Shown: in pieces, positions 36,348 through 46,195 of the stretch
How the letters are laid out: every line of letters starts with the position of its first letter
Numbering within the stretch: the first letter of the stretch is position 1
DNA from: Corynebacterium epidermidicanis
GTDB taxonomy: Bacteria; Actinomycetota; Actinomycetes; Mycobacteriales; Mycobacteriaceae
Assembly: GCF_001021025.1 (NCBI RefSeq)
Contig: NZ_CP011541.1
Span: 124,001-188,000, forward strand
Length of the DNA stretch: 64,000 bases
Direction: 5' to 3'
Position numbers and translations under genes: made by a program
The notes under the pieces: generated by a model
Told to the model about the DNA's origin: nothing
Database searches by the model: none
Seen by the model: only the letters and a program-made list of their open reading frames with translations

Positions 36348-37613
36348 ATGGGCACTTGGTGGCATGAAATTGGCAATATCGAAATTGCCGACACACGCGC
36401 GACATACCTCCTGCTAGCCGGGCTGGCCCTCACAGCCATTTACGCAGCATGGGGGATCTTTTCCCAAGCCAAAAGAACTGTGTCTGCCCTGGTGACGGCG
36501 CTCGTGGTCACCGCCATAGCGTGGCTGATCCTAGAAGTGACGTGGAAGCCTTTTCCGGACCGGGTGCCGTTCTACATCTACGCGTGCGGAGCAGCTGCGA
36601 TTTTTGTGTTGTTCACGGCGGTGGTGCAACGCGGGCGTCGCATAGCGCTGAGCGTACTAGCAGTACTGTCGCTCGTGTTGGTGTACGGAGTGTTTAATTC
36701 GGAGTTCAAAGAGTACCCGACGGTGCGGTCGCTCAACCCGACCCCGGTCACGGTGGCGATGAGCTACGAGGAATTCCAGCAGCAGGCAGCCAAAACGGCC
36801 GCGCCCGAAATCGATGGCACACCAGTTGGGGCGCTGGTGACCGTCGACCTGCCCGCAACCCAGTTCACGCACCGACCCGCGGTGGCTTATGTCCCGCCCG
36901 CCTACTTCACCCAGCCTGAGCTGCGGCTGCCGGTCATCGTCATCTTGGCGGGTAATCCGGGCACCCCGCAGCAATGGTTTGAAGCGGGCTCTGCTGACTC
37001 CACCCTCGACGAATACCAGGCACAACACGGTGGGGTGAGCCCGATCCTCATCAGCGTTGACGGCACTGGGTCGTTTACCGCAAACCCAATCTGCGTGGAT
37101 GGTCCCAAAGAAAAGGTGCAAACCTACCTTGCCGAAGACGTCCCACGCGGCATTAAATCCCAGTTCCGGGTACTGGAAGACCAGCAGAAATGGACCATCG
37201 GCGGGCTGTCCTATGGCGGGACTTGTGCGCTGCAAATCGTGACGAATGTCCCGGATTCTTACGGCACCTTCCTCGACTTCTCCGGGCAGCGTGAACCCAC
37301 CACCGGCGACCACGCTAAAACTGTCCAGGAATTTTTTGGTGGCGATGAAGCGGCTTTCCAAGCCGTCAACCCAATCAAACTGTTGGAGCAAGCCAAAAGT
37401 AGCGATAAGTACCGCCACCTGCATGGACGGTTTGTCGTCGGCGAAGAAGATCAGCACTTCAAAGAAGACATGAAGATCATGCATGCCGCCGCCGTCGCTG
37501 CCGGAATCAGGGCCGAGTATGTCGAAGTTCCCGGCGGCCACTCCTTCCAGGTTTGGCGAGTAGCGTTGCGCGAGTCACTGGAATTCGCAGCCGAGCGAGG
37601 AGGCTTGAAGTGA
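36348..37613 (+). CDS. membrane-anchored alpha/beta-hydrolase esterase, partner of the aminoacyl-lipid synthase
   Basis: A 421-residue protein. About four N-terminal membrane spans (residues 15-120) are followed by an antigen 85/esterase D-type hydrolase: LPVIVILAGNPGTPQQW, the nucleophile in GGLSYGGTC, an Asp region near VVGEEDQHF, and His in PGGHSF. The catalytic domain should face outside. Its stop overlaps the next start (GTGA) with AGGAGG before it, so the two are one operon. Coupled esterase and MprF-like genes are known to set levels of aminoacylated lipids in Gram-positives, which suggests a hydrolase of alanyl or lysyl lipid here. ATG 36348 is preferred over TTG 36345. Confidence 0.78.
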   Translation: MGTWWHEIGNIEIADTRATYLLLAGLALTAIYAAWGIFSQAKRTVSALVTALVVTAIAWLILEVTWKPFPDRVPFYIYACGAAAIFVLFTAVVQRGRRIALSVLAVLSLVLVYGVFNSEFKEYPTVRSLNPTPVTVAMSYEEFQQQAAKTAAPEIDGTPVGALVTVDLPATQFTHRPAVAYVPPAYFTQPELRLPVIVILAGNPGTPQQWFEAGSADSTLDEYQAQHGGVSPILISVDGTGSFTANPICVDGPKEKVQTYLAEDVPRGIKSQFRVLEDQQKWTIGGLSYGGTCALQIVTNVPDSYGTFLDFSGQREPTTGDHAKTVQEFFGGDEAAFQAVNPIKLLEQAKSSDKYRHLHGRFVVGEEDQHFKEDMKIMHAAAVAAGIRAEYVEVPGGHSFQVWRVALRESLEFAAERGGLK

Positions 37614-40129
37614 GTGAATCTGGCAAATCAGCAGGAAAGGCGGGCAACACGACGCCAGTAGATCCCGGCAGTGCAGGGCATCTTCGTGCCTGGTCCGATC
37701 AGATCGGCACCGGCCTACGGTGGGCACCCGTCACCTTCGCTCTGCTGGCGGTGGTATGGGGCCTGCGGATCGCTTTTGGCTTTAACACGGTAGCCCTCAG
37801 AACAACCTTAGGTTTCAGTCTCAGCCCCGAGGTTGCCTGGTGGACCGTGTTTACCTCCATGCTCTCTGTTGGAACGTGGGCAGGCAGCATTTTCACCACG
37901 CTGGTCCTGCTCACTTTGGGTGTAACCACGGAGCGGGTGCTTGGTTCCCGGATGTTCGTGCTCGTGCTGATCACGCTGCATAGTGTGAGCGTGCTCCTCG
38001 GCGCAGCCACCGCCCAGGGTCTCACTCTGGTGGATGCCTACTGGGGGCATGAACTTACCGGCGAACGGATTTTGGCGCCGGGCGTCGGGGTTTTCGGTGC
38101 GGCGGCCTTTGCCACCCATGGCATGAACCGGTTGTGGCAACGTCGCATCCGCTTCTTCACCGTGGGTCTAGCGATCACATTGCTGCTCTACGCGGGTATT
38201 ATGTTGGACTTCGCGTTGCTGTACTCCGTTGTGTTGGGCATCGTGGCCGGGATCGCGTGGGGACGTCGGCAAGGCAGACAACTGGAGCTTCCAAAAGCGC
38301 GACCTTCGATCCGCGAAATCCGCATCCTGGTGGCCACCGTCGTCGGTTCGGTGTTCGTTGGCCCCGTACTCACGGCGATGAACCCGGATTCGCCGGGCCC
38401 CTTCGCTGACGTCTCCATCTTCGTCGCCCCCCAGCTCTCCGCGGAGCACGTGGCCGCACTGTGCGAACTCGACGCGACCGGCCACCGCTGCCAACACGCC
38501 ATGCAGGCGCTCCGCCAGTCCGGCATCGGCCCGCTGATCGCCAACTTCTTGCCCCTGCTGGTCATCGCGGTCATCCTGTATGGTCTGGCACGCGGGCGTC
38601 GATTAGCGTGGCGGGTAGCGATCCTCGCCCACCTGGTGACGATCGCGGTGCTGATTCAAGAGATGGCGCGCTTGCAGCTTATCGACGGCGATATCCTCAC
38701 CTCCATCCTGCTCGCCGGCTGGTTGACGCTGCCCTGGCTGCTTTCCCTGGCGCTGTTGGGCTGGCGCCGGCCTTACTTCCAGGTCGTCCTCGACCGCAGT
38801 GTCAGCTACAAGTTCCGCAGCTTGCTCACAGTCTGGGCAATCTTTTCCTGCATGACGTGGCTGCTAGGAGCTTGGTTCCTCCGGGGCAGCTATCGCGCCG
38901 GGATGGGAGGCCCTGCGAGCTGGCAAGACATCCTGGCGTCGCTCCCGGTACGCTTCGTGCCACCGGCGATTGGGCGGTTCTACACGTTCGATGTGGTGCC
39001 GGTGAGCAACACCGCCTGGTGGCTGACCGAATGGGTGGGCATCATGTTCTGGTTCGGTTTCCTCGTGATGTTCTACCGGGCGCTCGCTGTTGACCCTAAC
39101 CCGTGTTCTGCGGCGGAGCGGGAGCAAGCGCACGACATTCTCGTCGCGGGCAGCGGTGATCATATTTCCTGGATGACGCTTTGGTCAGGCAATTCCTATT
39201 GGTTCCACCCCGATGGGTACGTGGCCTACCGGCTGCACAATTCCATCGCTGTGACTGTCGGCGAGCCGGTGGTGCGGACAGGGGCGAACCCGCACGTGCT
39301 TGCCGACGCCTTCGAGGTGGAAATGTACGCCCGTGGCGCACAGGTGGCGTGGTACTCAGTGCGTGCAGCCTTTGCAGCGGACCGCGCTGCCGCTGGCTGG
39401 CGCAGCGTCCCCGTCGCCCAAGAATCAGTCCTGCACGCTGCGGAAACCGTCGAGTTTAAGGGCAAGAAATTCCAGGATGTGCGGACTGCCCGCAACCGGG
39501 CGGACAAGGAAGGCATCCGTGCGGTGTGGACCACGTGGGATGAAGCGGGCGTGGCCGTGCGCGATCAGATCGTGGCGCTCTCCGAAGAATGGGTCGCCGA
39601 AAAGAGTCTGCCCGAAATGGGCTTTACGCTCGGCGGATTGCCGGAGTTGGCGGACCCCGCGGTGAAGCTCATGGTCGCCCTCGATGAATCTGACCGTGTC
39701 CACGGGGTGACCTCCTGGCTGCCGGCGTACTCCGAAGGGAAGGTCACCGGCTTGGTGTTGGACTTTATGCGTCGCGACACGGAAGGGTTTAGGCCGGTGG
39801 TGGAGTTCCTCATCGCCGAAACCTTGCTATGCGCGCACGAGGAAGGATTGGCCTGGATTTCCTTGTCGGGCGCGCCTCTCGCGGTGGCAGGCACTGGAGT
39901 ACTAGGCGGCGTGCTAGAGCGCGTCGGTGGGGCGCTCGAGCCACTCTATGGTTTCCGCTCGTTGGCGGCATTCAAACGGAAATTCCAACCCAGCCACGAG
40001 GAATGGCTGTTGGCCTACCGCGATGAGCTCGCGCTCCCCGCAATTGGCATGGCGGTATCCAAGTGCTACCTGCCGCGCATGGACGCCGGCCAGGTCGTGC
40101 ATGTAGTGCGTTCCTTGCGGGCGTCCTAA
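37610..40129 (+). CDS. MprF-like aminoacyl-phosphatidylglycerol (or -diacylglycerol) synthase
   Basis: An 839-residue protein. The N-terminal 500 residues hold about a dozen membrane spans, including a rhomboid-like early part (GHELTGERILAPGVGVFGAAAFATHGMNRL). From about residue 515 comes a soluble DUF2156/GNAT-type domain (GDHISWMTLWSGNSYWF, SYKFRS before it, ARNRADKEGIRAVW, EGLAWISLSGAPLA, YGFRSLAAFKRKFQP). This domain transfers an amino acid from tRNA to a membrane lipid. C. glutamicum has such an enzyme for alanyl lipids, so alanine is my best guess. The GTG start is preceded by AGGAGG and coupled to the esterase. Its role is lowering envelope charge and resisting cationic peptides. Confidence 0.8.
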   Translation: MSESGKSAGKAGNTTPVDPGSAGHLRAWSDQIGTGLRWAPVTFALLAVVWGLRIAFGFNTVALRTTLGFSLSPEVAWWTVFTSMLSVGTWAGSIFTTLVLLTLGVTTERVLGSRMFVLVLITLHSVSVLLGAATAQGLTLVDAYWGHELTGERILAPGVGVFGAAAFATHGMNRLWQRRIRFFTVGLAITLLLYAGIMLDFALLYSVVLGIVAGIAWGRRQGRQLELPKARPSIREIRILVATVVGSVFVGPVLTAMNPDSPGPFADVSIFVAPQLSAEHVAALCELDATGHRCQHAMQALRQSGIGPLIANFLPLLVIAVILYGLARGRRLAWRVAILAHLVTIAVLIQEMARLQLIDGDILTSILLAGWLTLPWLLSLALLGWRRPYFQVVLDRSVSYKFRSLLTVWAIFSCMTWLLGAWFLRGSYRAGMGGPASWQDILASLPVRFVPPAIGRFYTFDVVPVSNTAWWLTEWVGIMFWFGFLVMFYRALAVDPNPCSAAEREQAHDILVAGSGDHISWMTLWSGNSYWFHPDGYVAYRLHNSIAVTVGEPVVRTGANPHVLADAFEVEMYARGAQVAWYSVRAAFAADRAAAGWRSVPVAQESVLHAAETVEFKGKKFQDVRTARNRADKEGIRAVWTTWDEAGVAVRDQIVALSEEWVAEKSLPEMGFTLGGLPELADPAVKLMVALDESDRVHGVTSWLPAYSEGKVTGLVLDFMRRDTEGFRPVVEFLIAETLLCAHEEGLAWISLSGAPLAVAGTGVLGGVLERVGGALEPLYGFRSLAAFKRKFQPSHEEWLLAYRDELALPAIGMAVSKCYLPRMDAGQVVHVVRSLRAS

Positions 40130-40163
40130 CAGCGCGCCGGCTTGTGCAAATGTTTGCAGCGCG

Positions 40164-42446
40164 CTAGCCGCGCCGGCGGGTCCCGGCGGTAGCTGTCGCC
40201 GACCAGGGGTCTTCCGGCCACGGATGCTTCGGGTAGCGCCCCCGCATGTCGGCACGCACCCCGGCGTAAGGGCCTGACCAGAAACTAGCGAGGTCATCAG
40301 TAATCGCCAGAGGGCGGCCCGCCGGGCTGAGCAGGTGGAATTGCACAGTGACGCCACAAAACTCCGGCGATTGCGCCAGGCCGAAACACTCTTGGAGTTT
40401 CACCCGGCAGACTGGGCGGCCGTCGTCGTAAAGCAAGCGGTGCGTGTTGCCGCTCGGGACTCGCAGGCGGGCCGGGGCGAGGTCGTCTAGGTGGGTAGCC
40501 TCCGGCCAGGGGAGGAGTTTCTGCAGGTCTTGCACGGTGACTTCGCTTCCGGACAACCAGAGTTCCGCGCGTGCTGCCAGCGATTCCCACGACATGTCCG
40601 GCCAAGGCGCGCCGAGCTGCGCGTGGATGAAGGCGAGGCGGTGCCGCAACGCGGTGGCGTCCTCGGTCCACCGCAGCTCCAGCCCGTTAGATACCGCTGT
40701 GAGCAGCGCCTCCCGCACGTCATCCGCTGCAAGCTGCACGGGTGTCGAACTCAAGATGATGGCGCCAGCACGCGTCACCTTCCGCCCCCGCACCTGACCA
40801 TCCACCACCGCAGCCTCCACCGCGGTAGTCGGCGGCACGATGGTCAAAGCTTCCGCTTCGGTGAGCGGGGCGGCTGCCCGGATGATGGCGCCATCACGCG
40901 TGCGTTGCACTTCCGCACAGGCGATCCATTCGCTGTCCAGCGGGAATGCCAGCCGGGCGCGGGTCCCGGATGCTAGCTGGTAGGCGTCGTCAAGCCGCCG
41001 CGCCACCCACCGCGGGTAGGCGAGCGCGGTCACCCAACCGGCGGCCTGCGGAGGGCTCTCCGGTGCCAGGCGGGCCAGGCGGCGCACCTCGCTTGTCGAC
41101 GCCCGCAGCTGCGCAACATTCCCGCTAGGCGAATCGCTGAGCACCGCGATCGTTGCCGCGGCGCCCGCACCCGCGCTGAGCAGCGCGTGCCCGAGGCGCG
41201 GCGGAAGCGGAAGCGTGGCCAATTCCGGCCCAGGCGAGCCTAATTCAAGGAGAGTCTCCTGGGCTTCGTGGAGGGCTTGCGGGGTCGGTGGATCCAATAG
41301 TTCCAGGTCCGGGCTGCCCCAGGCTTGCATCGTGAGCACCGCTGAAGTGAGATCAGCCGAAGAAATCTCCGGCAGGGTGGCTGCGCGGAAGGCAGCAAAC
41401 TCCGTTGCCGAATACGCTCGAATGACAATTCCGGGCCCTTCACGCCCGGCGCGACCAGCGCGTTGCTCGGCGGAGGACTTGGAAATCGACTCCGTGACCA
41501 GCCCAGTCATGCCTCTGGCACGGTCCCGACGAGGCACCCGGGCCAAACCGGAATCAATAACCACGCGCACCCCGGGCACCGTCACTGAGGACTCCGCCAC
41601 TGGGGTGCTCACGATGATCCGCGGTCCAGGTGAATACAGGGCGGCATCTTGTGCTGCGACATCCAGCCGGCCATGCAAAGCAAAGACCGGGGCTTGGGCA
41701 CAACTAGCTAGCACCAACTCAATTTCACGCACTCCAGGAACAAACACCAACACCGAATTCTGCGTGTGCGTGAGCTCGCGGACAGCGATCCTTCCTAGCT
41801 CGGCATAGAATTCCCGAGTGCCGGTGAGGCGTCCCGCCACGGGCTCATAGCGCACCTCGACGGGGTGCAGCACGGATTCGGTGGCCAACAGGGGAGCACC
41901 CAGATAGTCACAAAACTTGGTGGCATCCAAGGTAGCGGACATTGCGATAAGAAACAGATCATCGCGCAACACGACGAGTTCCCGCAGCATCCCCAGCAGG
42001 AGATCGGTCTCCAGTCCTCGTTCGTGCACTTCATCGACGATGACTGCAGCCACCCCGGGTAGCTCTGGGGTGCGCAGCAAGCGGTTGAGCAACACCCCAG
42101 GGGTGAGGAATTCAATTTTGCTGCCGGGTTCATGAGAGCCACGGATGCTGTAGCCGATCTCGCCCTGGTGCTTCGGCCCGGTCAGTGCGCGTAGCCGGGC
42201 AGCGGCCGCCCGGACCGCAACGCGTCGAGGAGCCACCACGAGGACTTTCCCAGGCTGCTCCTGGGGATCCGCATTGCTGAGCGCATTGCTGACCGCATTG
42301 CTGACTGCTGGCGGCACGAGCGTCGTTTTGCCCGTGCCCGGCGGGGCTTGCACCACGAGGGTGGGGCTGTGCTGCAGTAATGCCGGAAGCCGGTCAATAT
42401 CCCGAGCTAGGGATAGACCGGCTCCCACGGTAGAGAGATCGAACAT
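40164..42446 (-). CDS. hrpB: ATP-dependent RNA helicase HrpB
   Basis: A 760-residue DEAH-box protein. Walker A is APPGTGKTT near residue 35. Others are APRRVAVRAAA (motif Ia), VDEVHERGLETDLLLG (motif II in DEVH form), SATLDA (motif III), PGVREIELVL, VSTPVAESSVTVPGVRVVIDSG and QRAGRAGREGPG (motif VI). A C-terminal HrpB-specific domain follows. It is a cytoplasmic RNA helicase of unclear client, slightly shorter than the E. coli protein. The ATG overlaps the upstream stop by 1 nt (TAATG), so it is translated after the coiled-coil protein. Confidence 0.93.
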   Translation of the reverse strand: MFDLSTVGAGLSLARDIDRLPALLQHSPTLVVQAPPGTGKTTLVPPAVSNAVSNALSNADPQEQPGKVLVVAPRRVAVRAAAARLRALTGPKHQGEIGYSIRGSHEPGSKIEFLTPGVLLNRLLRTPELPGVAAVIVDEVHERGLETDLLLGMLRELVVLRDDLFLIAMSATLDATKFCDYLGAPLLATESVLHPVEVRYEPVAGRLTGTREFYAELGRIAVRELTHTQNSVLVFVPGVREIELVLASCAQAPVFALHGRLDVAAQDAALYSPGPRIIVSTPVAESSVTVPGVRVVIDSGLARVPRRDRARGMTGLVTESISKSSAEQRAGRAGREGPGIVIRAYSATEFAAFRAATLPEISSADLTSAVLTMQAWGSPDLELLDPPTPQALHEAQETLLELGSPGPELATLPLPPRLGHALLSAGAGAAATIAVLSDSPSGNVAQLRASTSEVRRLARLAPESPPQAAGWVTALAYPRWVARRLDDAYQLASGTRARLAFPLDSEWIACAEVQRTRDGAIIRAAAPLTEAEALTIVPPTTAVEAAVVDGQVRGRKVTRAGAIILSSTPVQLAADDVREALLTAVSNGLELRWTEDATALRHRLAFIHAQLGAPWPDMSWESLAARAELWLSGSEVTVQDLQKLLPWPEATHLDDLAPARLRVPSGNTHRLLYDDGRPVCRVKLQECFGLAQSPEFCGVTVQFHLLSPAGRPLAITDDLASFWSGPYAGVRADMRGRYPKHPWPEDPWSATATAGTRRRG

Positions 42447-43081
42447 TAAGGCTGAACCATGCGCTCCTGAACCTGCCCGGTAACCATGTCCAGATCCTGC
42501 TTGATCGACTGGTGCGCGCGACGACGCTGCTCCGGCGTCATGAACTCGGCATTATCGACGGCCTTGTCCAGCTCGTCGAGGCGCTCGGTAGCATCCATGA
42601 CGAAACCACGCGGCAACGTGGAGTTCTTCAGGGAGTTACGCGCCCCAGCGATGCGTGCCTTTAGTGGGGCACCGTGGCCGGCGAAGGCGGAGAGCTGTTC
42701 AGTGGACACGCCCATGCGCTGTGCTTTGCGCTGGTTAATGAGCTGCTGTGCCTGGGTAGCGCCACGGTAGAGCAGTGGCAGCAGGATCGGGGCGACCATG
42801 CGCGCCACACCCACATAACGGCTAACCGTAGCCTTGTTCAGCTTGCCGGCCTTGCGCTTTTCCAGCTCTGCCTTGGCAAGCTTCATCTCGTGCTTCTGCT
42901 TTGCCTTTAGCCCCTTCTTCTCGGCCTTGAGGAGGCGATGTTCCTGCTTCGCTAGCAGCTTCTGCTGGCGCGCGCGGTCTTTGGACGTTGCTTTGACCTC
43001 GGCGATCGCGCGCGTCTTGGCTGCCTTAAGCTCGGCCTTTGCCTGTGCGCGTTTCTTCTTCAAGTTCTTCAGCAGACCCAT
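42446..43081 (-). CDS. DUF6474-type coiled-coil protein
   Basis: A 211-residue protein. Residues 1-85 are an extremely Lys/Ala/Glu/Arg-rich helix (LKKKRAQAKAELKAAKTRA), followed by one hydrophobic stretch (YVGVARMVAPILLPLLYRG) that could insert in or touch the membrane. A C-terminal helical region carries TPEQRRRAHQSI. It matches the pattern of the actinobacterial DUF6474 family. Function unknown. It is co-translated with hrpB (1-nt overlap), which could mean a shared RNA- or membrane-related role. Confidence 0.7.
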   Translation of the reverse strand: MGLLKNLKKKRAQAKAELKAAKTRAIAEVKATSKDRARQQKLLAKQEHRLLKAEKKGLKAKQKHEMKLAKAELEKRKAGKLNKATVSRYVGVARMVAPILLPLLYRGATQAQQLINQRKAQRMGVSTEQLSAFAGHGAPLKARIAGARNSLKNSTLPRGFVMDATERLDELDKAVDNAEFMTPEQRRRAHQSIKQDLDMVTGQVQERMVQP

Positions 43082-43218
43082 GTCTTGCTCCTCACGTCAA
43101 TAATTTACGTTTCATTCTTTCGCCGGCTACGTGCTCACCGAAGGGCGAGTCTGCAACCAGCATAAGCTGTGTTCGTGGTGACCTTTCGGCCTGGCTTTTA
43201 ACCCAGACTACCCGTGTC

Positions 43219-44643
43219 ATGGCAGAGTTGAAGGTTGTGAAGGCGAGAGACTTGGTCGGATGCCGCTACCGTGTGGTCCAGCACGAGCGGTTCCCTGACG
43301 TACCTCCCACACCTGCGAGCCTCGCCCGGCACGAACGTTATGAGGCGGCCCGCGCCGTCGTCATGGCCCTGCTCCCAGACCGCCGGGCGCTGGGGGATCG
43401 AGGTGCGTTTAGCCGGGTGACGGCGGGGACCTATCTGGCCACTTTGGAGGCGATGGCGGCCGAAGCAACGCTCATCATTGACGCGGTCTTGGAATGGGAC
43501 GTTTTCGAGGTCGACGTGGATATTTTGGTGCGGATGCCAGATGGCTACCTGCCGGTGATTGTGAGCAATCACCGCGTCGCAAGGCCCGCCCCGGGCAAGA
43601 CGGTGCGCGCTATCGCTACCTCGCGGTTGGGGCTGGGGCAGATGCTCGACGTGCCTTACCGGATGCGTCGACATTCCATCGATTCCTATCACCTGGCGCT
43701 CGCCAATCGCGCATTGGCGCTGGTAGGGCAAGAGACCGGGCTGGGTGGAGTGATCGGGCAGGATCGCAGTCGCTGCTTCATCGAGCCGGTGGCGGTGTTC
43801 AACCAGGCGCTTACCGCCGCGTTGGCGGTCCCGGTGCCGGACGCGCCACGCCGGGTGAAAGAATGCGATTCCTGCCGATTCTGGACCCACTGCGCCCCCG
43901 TCCTCGAAGCCGCCGACGACCTCTCCCTCCTCCTCCCCGGCGAACGCAGCACCCCCTACCGCGAACGTGGTATCAACACCATCGCGCAGCTTATCGACGC
44001 CGACCTGGGCGAAGCCTCCATCCTGGCGAAGGCCTATCGCGCCGGGACCGTCCTGGTGCCCCGCGGACCCTTGAGCGCTCCGCGTCGCGACATCGAAATA
44101 GACATCGATATGGAGGCCTACCTCGACCAGGGCGCCTACCTTTGGGGCCTGCTTAGCGACGACACCTATCGCGCATTCGCGTCCTGGGACCTAGCCGGGG
44201 AAGCGGAGAACTTCGCCACGTTTTGGGCGGAGCTCTCCCGCCTCCGGGAAGCAGCTCACGCTGCCGGGAAAACCTTTGGGGCCTATTGTTATTCCGCGCA
44301 TGGGGAAAACCACTGGATGCTCCAGTCGGCTCGACGTTTCGGTGGGCTGCCCGGTATCCCGCGGGAGGAACAAGTGCGGGAGTTCATCGGTTCCGAGGAT
44401 TGGATCGATGTTTTTGCCCTGGTCAAGGCCCAACTTTTGGGACCTTTTGGGCTGGGGTTAAAAGTGGTGGCGCCTGAGGCTGGGTATTCCTATTCCGGAG
44501 ATGTCGATGGTGAAAAATCCGTCAATATCTACCTTGAGGCGCGGGGTGGGTCGGAGGCTGCGCGCGCGGAATTGCTGGCCTATAACGAGGATGATTGCCG
44601 GGCCAACCGAGCGGTGCGGCACTGGCTGCGAGGTGGATCCTAG
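43219..44643 (+). CDS. TM0106-family RecB-like nuclease with RNase H-like domain
   Basis: A 474-residue protein. The N-terminal half has a RecB/Cas4-like nuclease core (VDVDILVRMPDGYLPVIVSNHR) and a Cys cluster (ECDSCRFWTHCAP) as in iron-sulfur nucleases. A helix-hairpin-helix-like segment (GINTIAQLIDADLGEA) and a C-terminal RNase H-like/DEDD domain (YLWGLLSD, LLAYNEDDCRANRAVRHWL) follow. This layout is that of the 'TM0106 family RecB-like putative nuclease', common in actinobacteria and of unknown role. The first Met giving family homology is at 43219; the frame opens earlier. It ends 4 bp inside the convergent transporter gene. Confidence 0.8.
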   Translation: MAELKVVKARDLVGCRYRVVQHERFPDVPPTPASLARHERYEAARAVVMALLPDRRALGDRGAFSRVTAGTYLATLEAMAAEATLIIDAVLEWDVFEVDVDILVRMPDGYLPVIVSNHRVARPAPGKTVRAIATSRLGLGQMLDVPYRMRRHSIDSYHLALANRALALVGQETGLGGVIGQDRSRCFIEPVAVFNQALTAALAVPVPDAPRRVKECDSCRFWTHCAPVLEAADDLSLLLPGERSTPYRERGINTIAQLIDADLGEASILAKAYRAGTVLVPRGPLSAPRRDIEIDIDMEAYLDQGAYLWGLLSDDTYRAFASWDLAGEAENFATFWAELSRLREAAHAAGKTFGAYCYSAHGENHWMLQSARRFGGLPGIPREEQVREFIGSEDWIDVFALVKAQLLGPFGLGLKVVAPEAGYSYSGDVDGEKSVNIYLEARGGSEAARAELLAYNEDDCRANRAVRHWLRGGS

Positions 44644-45296
44644 TACCCTTCGCTGCGCTTCACCCAGGCGATGACCGCGTAGGTCACTGGCATGCAGATC
44701 ACCTCGACGAGGGTTTTCCAAACGAAGCCCACCACCACGTAGTTGAGGAAGTCTGCCCAGGTTGAGATACCGATCGCGGAGGCCACAATCGCGCAAAACA
44801 GCAGGGTATCGGCAAATTCACCCACAATTGTCGAGCCCAAAAGTCGGGCCCACAGGGACTTTTCACCAGTCCGACGCTTCAAAGCCACGAGCACATAGGA
44901 ATTCAACGTCTGTCCCACCAGGTAGCCAACCAGGGAGCCCAGCACAATCTGCGGGACCAGGCCAAGGATCGACTGGAAGGCAGGCTGCGCCTCATAGAAA
45001 GGCGCGCTAGGCAGTGCGATTGCCACGTAAAAGGCGAGGACCGCAAGCAGCATGGCGGCAAAACCCGTCCAGATAGCGCGGCGCATCGCCCGGAACCCGT
45101 ACACCTCAGTCAGGACATCACCAATGATGTAGGCGGCGGGGAAGAGGAAGAAGGCGCCGTCGGTAATGATGGGCCCTAACGTCACGCCCTTTTGGGCCGT
45201 AATGTTGGACACCACAAAAATGGTGACGAATAGCGCCAGCAGGATCGGGTAATGACTACGGGGAACGGGGATCTCTCGGGTGCTCACCTGCCACAT
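44640..45296 (-). CDS. YhhQ/VUT-family queuosine precursor transporter
   Basis: A 218-residue membrane protein with about six spans. Family signatures are [85 protein letters not shown] and VYAVIAW-like ending. The family imports queuine or preQ precursors for tRNA modification. The divergent neighbour is GluQ-RS, which acts on queuosine in tRNA-Asp, and this strongly supports the assignment. The frame is open far upstream across the gluQ gene, which is an artefact. ATG 45296 or GTG 45287 is the start. Confidence 0.88.
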   Translation of the reverse strand: MWQVSTREIPVPRSHYPILLALFVTIFVVSNITAQKGVTLGPIITDGAFFLFPAAYIIGDVLTEVYGFRAMRRAIWTGFAAMLLAVLAFYVAIALPSAPFYEAQPAFQSILGLVPQIVLGSLVGYLVGQTLNSYVLVALKRRTGEKSLWARLLGSTIVGEFADTLLFCAIVASAIGISTWADFLNYVVVGFVWKTLVEVICMPVTYAVIAWVKRSEGY

Positions 45297-45298
45297 TG

Positions 45299-45306
45299 TA
45301 TTATGT
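45299..45306. promoter_or_regulatory. overlapping divergent -10 boxes of gluQ and the queuosine transporter
   Basis: On the plus strand TATTAT (45299-45304) ends 6 nt before the gluQ ATG. On the minus strand CATAAT (45305-45300) occupies the same bases, 3 nt before ATG and 12 nt before GTG of the transporter. One polymerase should exclude the other here. Confidence 0.55.
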
Positions 45307-45310
45307 GGCC

Positions 45311-46195
45311 ATGAGTGGAGCAGGACGATATGCGCCGTCGCCAAGCGGAGACCTGCACCTAGGCAACCTCCGCACGGCCCTGATCGCCTGGCTGTGCGCC
45401 CGATCGACGGGGCGGGCCTTTCACCTGCGCGTCGAAGACGTGGATACCGCGCGATCTTCCGCCGCAGCGGCTGAGCGGCAGCTGGCGGACCTCGCGGCGA
45501 TCGGCCTGGACTGGGACGGCGAGGTCGTGTGGCAGTCTGCGCGCAGTGATGCCTACGAGGTGGCCCTCGCATCTCTGCCCACCTACGAGTGCTACTGCTC
45601 GCGTCGCGACATCCTCGACGCCGCCCGCGCACCCCACGCCATCCCCGGTTCCTACCCCGGGACCTGCCGTTCGCTCTCCGAAAGCGAGCGCGCTTCTCGA
45701 CGCGCCGAGCTGGCCGCAGCTGGCCGCGTGCCACACCTGCGGCTGGCCGCTGGGGTTACTCGGTGGACCGTTCACGATGCTTTGGCAGGTGTTTATGAGG
45801 GGGACGTCGATGACATGATCCTGCGCCGGGGCGGCAATGTCGGGCAAGCAGGCGACTGGGCGTACAACCTGGCCGTCGTGGTTGACGATGCCTACCAGGG
45901 TATTGACCAGGTCGTTCGCGGTGATGATCTGCTGTCCTCGGCCCCTCGGCAGGCATACTTGGCAGCACTGTTGGATTTGCCACCAGTGGAATATGTTCAT
46001 GTGCCCCTAGTGCTTTCTGCCACAGGTGCTCGGTTGGCGAAGCGTGACGGGGCGGTGACCTTGCGGGATATGCCGGTGGAAGATGTGCGTGCTTGGCTGG
46101 CGGCTTCCTTGGGGTTCCCGGGGTTGGCACCTGCTGCGATTCTGGAAGAATGGTCGCTTTCGGCGCTGCCCGGGGAGCCAGTGGTATTCCAATGA
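45311..46195 (+). CDS. gluQ: glutamyl-queuosine tRNA(Asp) synthetase
   Basis: A 294-residue truncated class I synthetase, without an anticodon-binding domain, as for GluQ-RS. It shows [22 protein letters not shown] (HIGH-like motif), [10 protein letters not shown], a Zn-site-like YECYCSRRD...YPGTCR cluster, and a KMSKS-like RLAKRDGA. It glutamylates the queuosine base at position 34 of tRNA-Asp rather than charging the 3' end. The -10 box 6 nt upstream suggests a leaderless mRNA from ATG 45311. Its stop overlaps the CHY zinc finger gene by 4 nt. Confidence 0.92.
   Translation: MSGAGRYAPSPSGDLHLGNLRTALIAWLCARSTGRAFHLRVEDVDTARSSAAAAERQLADLAAIGLDWDGEVVWQSARSDAYEVALASLPTYECYCSRRDILDAARAPHAIPGSYPGTCRSLSESERASRRAELAAAGRVPHLRLAAGVTRWTVHDALAGVYEGDVDDMILRRGGNVGQAGDWAYNLAVVVDDAYQGIDQVVRGDDLLSSAPRQAYLAALLDLPPVEYVHVPLVLSATGARLAKRDGAVTLRDMPVEDVRAWLAASLGFPGLAPAAILEEWSLSALPGEPVVFQ

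Noticed and set aside
45297..45734. Upstream extension of the queuosine transporter frame
   Set aside because: It is Arg-rich antisense of the gluQ gene; family homology starts at 45296.
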